Shown here: in pieces, positions 57,601 to 64,000 of the stretch | Position numbering within the stretch: position 1 is the stretch's first letter | How the letters are laid out: each line of letters opens with the position of its first letter | Assembly (NCBI RefSeq): GCF_007655135.1 | Contig: NC_045129.1 | Span: 37,139,122-37,203,121 of the forward strand | Origin: Punica granatum | Lineage: Eukaryota > Streptophyta > Magnoliopsida > Myrtales > Lythraceae | Direction: 5' to 3' | Length of the DNA stretch: 64,000 nucleotides | The notes under the pieces: generated by a model | Told to the model about the DNA's origin: nothing | The model's input: only the letters and a program-made list of their open reading frames with translations | The model's database searches: none | Translations under genes and position numbers: made by a program

Positions 57601-59136
57601 TCATGGACCTTGCGGTATGAGACCTCTGTCTCTCCTCCTGTCACGAGTCGCCATTTTCTGCCCGTACCTCTCGAATATATAAGCCAAGTCGATCATACCC
57701 GCATCTCTCAACTTGTGGCTCACCTCTTCGAACATAACCACGCCATCCTCGTTTGAATAATGATGCAAGAACTTGTTATAATCAAACCGAGGCACCTCTA
57801 CTCCCCCTCTCGTCACCCGCTCCACAAACTTGGTCGCTTCGAGAGACTTCCCGGCCTTGACCAACCCTCCGACAAAGATGCTATCAAAGTTCACAGCCGA
57901 GTCCGGTCCTCTCCTTCCCCTCTTCCCAAAATGTCCCTGCAGTAACATTACATATGTGTGCATTATAGGCTCGCACCCTCTCCTTGCCATCTCCCGAAAG
58001 ACTTCAGTCGCCTCACTCGCTCTCTTCAGCTTCAAAAGACCCTTGATCAGCCCATGGTAAACCGAAATGTCGGGCTCCTCGACCCTTTGCACAAGGCTGT
58101 AAGCCTCTCGAATCTGGCCCCTCGAAAGGTGCCCATAAACAAGGGATGAGATTGTCAGATTGTCAGCCTCGATCCCTCTCTTGTGCAATTCATCAAACAC
58201 CGCACAAGCTTGAGCTACCTTCCCCCCCTTGCACAGCCACCCGATCACGAGCCGATAAGTGGACAGACCCAATTTCTCCATGGTCCTTACCCTCATCATC
58301 TGGAAAAGCTTCAGAGCCTCGCCGTATCGATTAGTCTTGAAAAGGGTCTCCATGACCGACTCGATCGGATGGATATCGGGTTCGAACCCTTGATCGACCA
58401 TGAGATTCCACACCCGAGATGCTTCAATCAGATCGCCCGCATCACAGAACCCCTTGATCAACCACCCATAAATAACCTCGTTCGGCTGAACCCATTCCTT
58501 CAGCTTAAAGACCAGAAATTTGGCCTCATCGGCGAGCTTGGCCCGGCAGAGAGTCTCAACAACTCTGTTCAGAGTCTCCACCTTGTACTCCCATCCGTTC
58601 TCATTCATCAAGTGGAAGAACTGGACGCACTTGTTCAGCTCCCTTACCTGAGCCAAGGTCTTGAGGGCGATATTAAAGGTCTTGTCATTGACAAGGCGGC
58701 GGTGGGCCATGTCGTTGAGGACATCCCAGAAGAGATCGATGTTTCGGGACTTGCCGATGACGTCGAGCATCTTGTTGAGAGTGACAGTGGAGTGGGAAAA
58801 GTCGGGGAGGGTACGGGTGAACTGGTAGAAGCGGTAGACGGGGCGCCATGAGAGCGGGAAGGTGTTGCAGACTTGGAGGAAGAGCTCGGCGACGGCAAGG
58901 GGACGGGAGTGAGGGCTGTGGACGGCCGAGAGGAGCTTGGCGTGGAGGCGAGAGTCAGGGGAGTGCTGCTGCTGGAAGAGGATGGTGCAGACCCGGAGGA
59001 GCTGCGTTCGGTCGGCGGCGGAGGAGCCGGCTGCCGGGAGGCTGGGGTGGGCGGACTCCGTGGTCAGGGGGCGGAGGAAGGGGACGAGGCGCGGCTGCGG
59101 GTTCAATAGCCGCCGGACGAGCACTCTGCTCGTCAT
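57601..59136 (-). CDS. P-class pentatricopeptide repeat protein, probably mitochondrial
   Basis: One uninterrupted frame of 511 residues, as usual for intronless P-class PPR genes. The N-terminus MTSRVLVRRLLNPQPRLVPF is Arg/Leu-rich without acidic residues, a mitochondrial-type presequence. From about residue 120 to 430 there are around nine 35-residue helix-pair repeats (for example NEVIYGWLIKGFCDAGDLIE, STYRLVIGWLCKGGKVAQAC, DISVYHGLIKGLLKLKRASE). No E, DYW or SMR domain follows. PPR proteins bind organellar RNA in a sequence-specific way; the target is unknown. The overall sequence resembles the protein annotated At1g26500 in Arabidopsis, from memory only. It converges on the MSL10-like gene with 233 bp between stop codons, so the 3' untranslated regions may overlap. 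GC content is markedly higher than the flanks. Confidence 0.93.
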   Translation of the reverse strand: MTSRVLVRRLLNPQPRLVPFLRPLTTESAHPSLPAAGSSAADRTQLLRVCTILFQQQHSPDSRLHAKLLSAVHSPHSRPLAVAELFLQVCNTFPLSWRPVYRFYQFTRTLPDFSHSTVTLNKMLDVIGKSRNIDLFWDVLNDMAHRRLVNDKTFNIALKTLAQVRELNKCVQFFHLMNENGWEYKVETLNRVVETLCRAKLADEAKFLVFKLKEWVQPNEVIYGWLIKGFCDAGDLIEASRVWNLMVDQGFEPDIHPIESVMETLFKTNRYGEALKLFQMMRVRTMEKLGLSTYRLVIGWLCKGGKVAQACAVFDELHKRGIEADNLTISSLVYGHLSRGQIREAYSLVQRVEEPDISVYHGLIKGLLKLKRASEATEVFREMARRGCEPIMHTYVMLLQGHFGKRGRRGPDSAVNFDSIFVGGLVKAGKSLEATKFVERVTRGGVEVPRFDYNKFLHHYSNEDGVVMFEEVSHKLRDAGMIDLAYIFERYGQKMATRDRRRDRGLIPQGP

Positions 59137-61060
59137 TGTACGTACGGTGAAGCATAAAATAACTAAAGTGTGAGGCCACTTTGGTTACAAATTGTACTCT
59201 CTTTTTTATTAGTTGAGGTACAAATTATAGTCGGAATGATATTAAGGACCGAATAAGGTCATTACTCGGTACGAGTTATACATTTCCTAATTCGGAATCG
59301 ACATAAGTTTTGATTTCAAAATCAAGGAAACGGTTGAACATGATCCGATAGCTTGAAATCGAAGTTTGGTCTATCCCGTACTGTATTGTTATTTGGCAAG
59401 GTTAACTCGATTGGATTAGCCTGCCTAGTTAGTTTGATCAAATCCAAGCCAGAAGTAATTTTAGTGGATTCGACATGAGTTTGCCTACCTCGTGAAAGCT
59501 ATTAAATACCATCAGCACGCAACTTTACGCTTCTAAGCCAACCAAAAAGGAAAATGAAAAATACGAGTTATACATTGGATACTATTATTCTCATGCCTTA
59601 ACGACACGACCTAACAAGTTGCTATATGGACTGACCTTACTCAAAAATCTGTAATACAACCCCTATTTTATACGAGAAAAAGTATACTTTCAATCTTGAA
59701 CTTTTAGTTACTTTTCTATTTTCATCCCTTTTTTTTGTATTTTAATTTTCGTCCTATTTCTGTGGTTCCTTTTTTGTTCCGATCATGTATGATTGATTTT
59801 TATTCTATTATTGTCCTTCCCTCTCTGTTATGTAATGCTAATCTGTACAAATATGTGGGGCCCATAATAGACCAAAGCTGATCAAATTTAATTCCGATTG
59901 AGACCCTGTTTACCCACCAGCTTCAAACCTCAAATACATCTCTTCCACTTCCTTCTTTTAAGTCGGAGAACTAAAGAACAATTCTTTTAAATTTACAATA
60001 CTCATCTTCTAATCTTCATTGCTTTATCTTGGTATTAAAATGATTGGATTTTCATTTTGTTCCTAATATAATCATCCATTAATTTAAGGTTGTCATAAGT
60101 TGTTCTGCAAATCTGCCGTAGTCCTTGAAACTCGGTTAAAAGAAGGCTCATTTGACTCATAAAGCAGAGCACTAAAGAAAGGAGGATAGATTAAAAGAAG
60201 ATGCTTGTGTTTGTGTGTTGTCTTTTGCTTAATCCACTATGCAACATTACAAATTGCTTCGTCATTTGCTTAAAGACTAGCTCCTTTTCTCTCACGAGAT
60301 TTGCAGCTCCTCTGCATAAAAAAACAGGGTTTTGCCACTGTACGCCACTGTTCTTCATCCCATCTCTGTAAATTTGTAACTTTTCTCTCCTAATCATATG
60401 CTCAAATTCTATATACAAAAGCCAACAAGATTACAATTTCTCGAGCATTTATTCCTTCCTTCTTCGGGCTGCTAAAGGAAACAATTGGGTTGATTTCTTT
60501 CACTCGGTCATGAATTGGAGGGCGTTGTCTACGGGCTTAGATATGCTAGCTTCTCCAATACATCAAGTCCTTGTTTCTTGCTTGATGTTGAGTTGTTGAC
60601 AGAATAAGAGCAACCCATGCCCTAGCTACGATCCTAGGGGTTTCTGAGTTGCCCCACATTTGTCTAAGGGAAAAGGGCACACCCTCCATAGCATCTTGGA
60701 AAGAACAAAACACAAATCAAAACGAAGTCCTAAATTTAGGTTTATGGCTGATTTTGTGAGTTCCGGAGGGGGGAGGCGAGCTGGAGGGGCATATGAAATT
60801 ACCCTAGCAACACAATCGAACATTTGTTATTCTACGAAAGGTTCAGTTCTCATCTTCTTGAGAATAATTGCACCGAAAGACAAGTAGAACCGCTCAACAT
60901 TTGATCTTATGAAACTTTTTCATAAAGTAGGGGGTGGGTAAAGCATGAGTCACGATAAAGTTAACCGAATAAAGAGGTTCTGCTTCGCTTGTTTTGCAAT
61001 GTTTGCAACTTAGATTCCATATGATATCATAGAAATCCTCAAAAAGTGTAGTCATCAACC
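59137..61060. other. Gene-free region upstream of the PPR gene
   Basis: Contains the presumed PPR promoter directly upstream of 59136 and AT-rich spacer. Reverse-strand stretches at 60191-60418 and 60626-60823 have no recognisable product. Confidence 0.4.
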
Positions 61061-61068
61061 CAATAGGA

Positions 61069-61150
61069 CTTCCTTGGTGGTTAAGGAGCGTAACTTCCTC
61101 GGAGGGGTTTCAAGTTCAAGTCAGCTCATGAAACATGCAGAAGAATACCA
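61069..61150 (+). repeat. tRNA-derived SINE head
   Basis: CTTGGTGGTTAAGGAGCG (A box) and GGGTTTCAAGTTCAAGTC (B box) have tRNA-promoter spacing, but the arms do not pair as a tRNA. Confidence 0.55.
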
Positions 61151-61204
61151 CTCACAATTGAATGCTATCAGATTTGCTATCAAAATATATTATTCCCGAC
61201 TCCT

Positions 61205-62303
61205 ATTTGCCTATAAATAGAGGGTTATTTTCAGTATATTGTACTTTTGATCATTCTCATGTGATGAGACTCTGCCAAAATAACCCTAAAATTCCTAATT
61301 ACGCGACTGCCTACCTAATTTAGTAAGGAAACATCCATTTCCGAGCTTAGGGTGATTAAAAGGTTGCTCTTCCCGAACAAGTAAGAAAATATATAGTGGG
61401 GCCGGCTTTTTCCCTCTGTCCAGAACCGAGATGGAGCTTCTTAGCTCCTATCTTTGTTGCTATGTACTTAATTACGTGTAGATTAGACTAATAGATTGCT
61501 AATTTGTGTGTATTAGAGCTTAATTCGGAATGAAATAATAGATGAGGAGCATTTTGTTGCCTTTCGGTCTTCCATGTGCTCGATCTATGGGCCGGTGAGC
61601 TTGGGGAGCATTTTTCCTTATCTACCGGATGTTGATGCTTTACCTTGTAATTGATTGAGAGAATCCTGAGCCTTGAGCAACGGCCGGCAATTTCTGTTAA
61701 AAAAAATAAAATAAAAATATTAAAATCCTTTGGTCCGAGGAACTATTGGCCGTACATTGACTCGGAGTCCATCGATCAAGTATAGTGAATATAGCGTCGT
61801 CATTGGAAAGAATTGCTTTGATCTTATGTTAGAAGATGTTGCATTAAAGTTTTGCCCATGTTTTGTGATACTGGTTGTTCAATTGTTGGTTTGGGGTGTG
61901 GTTGACCAAATATGGTGCTACTCCAGTAGAAGTGCTTGTTTGTCTACTCGTAATCAAGCTCTCATCATGTTAATAATCCCAATAGATTATTCCTGATCTC
62001 TAATTACCAAAAGAATAATTATACAAAAAAAAATATTTCAGACCATAACGTACTTTCAAACTTCTCTTATAATAGTTTAATTATTTGCAAAATATAAATA
62101 AACAAGGGTATCTAGGAAGTCTTCCAAGTTGATTCCCGCTGTTAAAAATGGTTCTCCTGCTCAGCCAAGCTAATCTCTAATCCATTTGGAAATATAATAT
62201 GCAGAATGTGAATTGCATCTCAGTGAACATAAAATTTCACAGTAAAATGAACTACAATTAAATAAAAAATATATTTTTAAACAACTAAGTGTTCATATAT
62301 ATA
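61205..62303. other. Possible LTR-like fragment and spacer
   Basis: A textbook TATA box (CCTATAAATAGAGGG, about 61209-61223) is followed by several hundred bases of moderate GC without an open frame, to about 61700. A retroelement LTR or a non-coding transcription unit could explain it. I see no matching second LTR in the window. The remainder is AT-rich. Confidence 0.3.
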
Positions 62304-62311
62304 ATACTAGC

Positions 62312-64000
62312 TAGCGGTAATCAGTTCTGGGTATCCTTTTTTTTCACGATACCCGGACCCTACCCTGTAAGGGATAGGTTCCAATATTTTGAAACCGAAC
62401 CCTATTCTGAAACCAAAACTTACTTGGAACCTGTGGTATACCACAGATTCCGAGTACTCGGTGGAACCTGTAAATATTTTATTTTTCCAATACCTAGAGT
62501 ACCTAGAATCGACTCTGCTTGTGCTAACATTTCCCAATTCAAAAGTCCAAGACATGTATATTAGAGTACTTGTCGAAATACATGAACATGAATATTAGAG
62601 TTAAATGCCACCATCAAAGGAGCAGATAAGGAAAGCAAGTGACTAAGAAGTGAGAATATATCAAAGCTGGTCTATGGTCTGTCATGCTCGTCGAGGACCT
62701 GGTTTCCTATCTACCTGAAAAATAGTCCAAAAACTATTAACTCGAATTTCCTCATGCTGGGAATTACAAATTTCAAATCAATCAGCTCATAAACTTAAAA
62801 GTTATCCAAATTTGACGGGGCTGATATTAATCTTCCCCAGCTAATCCATAAGAGGGTGAAAAATGATCTGATTCACTAACACCTTTGCATGTTCTGCATC
62901 TGGGAAAATTGCAGGATCTTTTTGTGCATCGCTCCGCATTATATCTAGAAATCTGCAGTAAGATTTCCCAAATAAGTATAAAAGAGAAAAGTCCAATTAG
63001 ATTCCTGCTCGACTAATGTGCATTCTCATAATGAAATGCATGTAAATACAAGGAAAACATGCCACATTCAAAACTAAGAAGCATAACGGTGGTGAAATTA
63101 TCAAATTCTGTGAGAAAAAGTAAACTCTTAATTCATTCAGAGGTACAACATCAAACTCCTGAAAACATGCAAGAAGGTCAGATTCGTTTGTTGCATACTT
63201 TATTTAGATAGACATTTGGCTTGAGAAGATGTATATATTCGTTCTTTTCTGTTTTATTTGCCAAAAAAGTTTAATTTGCTGCTCTTTTTCCATCACCTCG
63301 TTGCTCATTTTTATTGGGAGAGGATACCTACTAAAGAGAGCTCGCTCAATATCTCTTATGGAATGGAAATTGGCCTTATTTAGAAGCTATTCCTGAGTAC
63401 ACATCTGCAGGCTTTTCTCCTGCAACTAGATTCACGGCAGCAACCCCCAACTGAAGAAACAAGTTTGCATATCAAATGATCATAGTTGTTAATATTACTA
63501 AAAGTAAAGAACTAAAAATAATTTCACAAAAAGAAAGATGACTCATCACCTTATCTCTTCCAAGAGCAGCAGCCGGAGCTAGTCACCGACAGTCACAGCC
63601 CATAGGGCCGACTGCCGAGACTCGAGAGAGAGTGATTGAGTAAGAGACAGACATGGGCCAAGGCCACACGACAGGCTTCAGCGGGAGCGACGGCCAACGG
63701 AAAGGAATGCAAGGTAGCAGGAGGCTGGGAGTGACAGCCACGGATAGGTCGAGAGAGAATGGGAGACAAACAGCGACAACCAGAGTCGAGAGTCTTGAGA
63801 CTGAGTTCATCCATTTGCTATGTCTAGGGTCTACTTTGTAACTTTACTCTCTTTTTTTTTTTTAATTAGTAAGTATCAACCGGTAATGGTTCTAAGTACC
63901 ATAGTAGGAATCGGAACTGTAATCGATTTTCACCAGTTCTTGATTTTAATACCCGGACCCTATTCTATTTTCAATATAAGCTATTAGGACCCTACCATAA
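62312..64000. mobile_element. hAT (GGTTCCGGGTA family) derivative carrying an RpoT gene fragment; right end outside window
   Basis: The left terminus TAGCGGTAATCAGTTCTGGG and about 165 bp of subterminal sequence match copy 1 (23724) in the same orientation, then diverge at about 62480. From about 63870 to the window end the sequence matches the right subterminal part of copy 1 (CGATTTTCACCAGTTCTTGA, TTAATACCCGGACCCTA). The final 50 bp or so of the element would lie just past 64000. The 1.4 kb in between is foreign to the family and contains four exons of an RpoT gene (62701-63574). The candidate target duplication at the left is ATACTAGC (62304-62311). Capture or a nested insertion could both give this. 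Confidence 0.65.
62701..63574 (-). pseudogene. RpoT (phage-type organellar RNA polymerase) four-exon fragment
   Basis: Minus-strand exon pieces in order: about 63574-63550 (AALGRDK, then GTGATG donor); 63450-63380 (after TTCTTCAG; LGVAAVNLVAGEKPADVYSG); 62952-62868 (after ACTGCAG; FLDIMRSDAQKDPAIFPDA ... VLVNQ); 62714-62701 (after TTTTTCAG; VDRK). This is one continuous stretch of the polymerase palm region of nuclear-encoded plant T7-type RNA polymerases, with intron phases consistent across all three joins. It looks closest to the mitochondrial RpoT form, from memory. Upstream of AALGRDK and downstream of VDRK the homology stops abruptly. Two donors read AT instead of GT, so it cannot splice normally. 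It is a truncated, intron-containing, genomic-type copy, not a retrocopy. Confidence 0.82.

Noticed and set aside
58183..58851. 222-codon plus-strand frame
   Set aside because: Antisense shadow of the PPR gene.
60191..60823. Two minus-strand frames (75 and 65 codons) as exons of a gene
   Set aside because: No plausible splice linkage, no motif and no conserved block recognised.
61069..61150. tRNA gene
   Set aside because: A and B boxes are present, but acceptor, D and anticodon arms do not pair; a SINE head is more likely. The same applies at 16460, 30248 and 39835.
62868..63450. AT-starting introns in the RpoT fragment as U12-type AT-AC introns
   Set aside because: U12 donors need ATATCCTT; here ATAAGG and ATCATT follow, and the introns end in ordinary CAG acceptors, so mutation of GT donors fits better.

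Overview
The window is nuclear DNA of a flowering plant, most likely a core eudicot. The genes have GT-AG introns, the intergenic DNA is AT-rich, and the proteins are plant-specific (plastidial starch phosphorylase, WRKY factor, MSL channel, PPR protein). I cannot fix the species from sequence alone. Exon boundaries below were read by eye from splice consensus and reading phase; every intact model sums to a whole number of codons.

Seven intact genes are present. In order: a PAP2/PAP9-type purple acid phosphatase (8153-10621, +), a SNAP33-type SNARE (11497-13144, -), a plastidial alpha-glucan phosphorylase of 15 exons (17524-22863, +), a WRKY57-like factor (34672-38163, +), a CobW/ZNG1-type GTPase (47103-49408, +), an MSL10-like mechanosensitive channel (54299-57367, +) and an intronless PPR protein (57601-59136, -) convergent with the channel gene. 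They share no pathway; this is an ordinary plant gene neighbourhood with no operon or cluster logic.

The space between genes is mostly transposon debris, and much of it can be resolved. At 1.57-5.27 kb two hAT-type elements of one family lie in opposite orientation, each with a perfect 8-bp target duplication. At 6.2-7.9 kb there is a TRIM-like retroelement with a tRNA-Met primer site, followed by a foldback element. Two short Helitrons with complete ends lie at 14.18-15.12 and 40.92-41.89 kb. SINE-like, MITE-like and LINE remnants are scattered throughout. A second hAT family, with GGTTCCGGGTA-type subterminal repeats, has two intact copies (23724-24311 and 27725-28305, both with 8-bp duplications), a truncated copy (about 32985-33462) and a larger derivative at the right edge (62312 to beyond 64000).

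Two broken genes are not visible as long open frames. (1) A purine-permease-like pseudogene (about 23595-25330, -) carries frameshifts, a Trp-to-stop change and internal losses, and one hAT copy sits inside its C-terminal coding part. (2) Between the two halves of the right-edge hAT derivative lies a four-exon fragment of a T7-phage-type organellar RNA polymerase (RpoT), introns retained and both ends cut off. This looks like gene capture by a non-autonomous hAT element (a 'pack-hAT'). It is the most unusual structure in the window.
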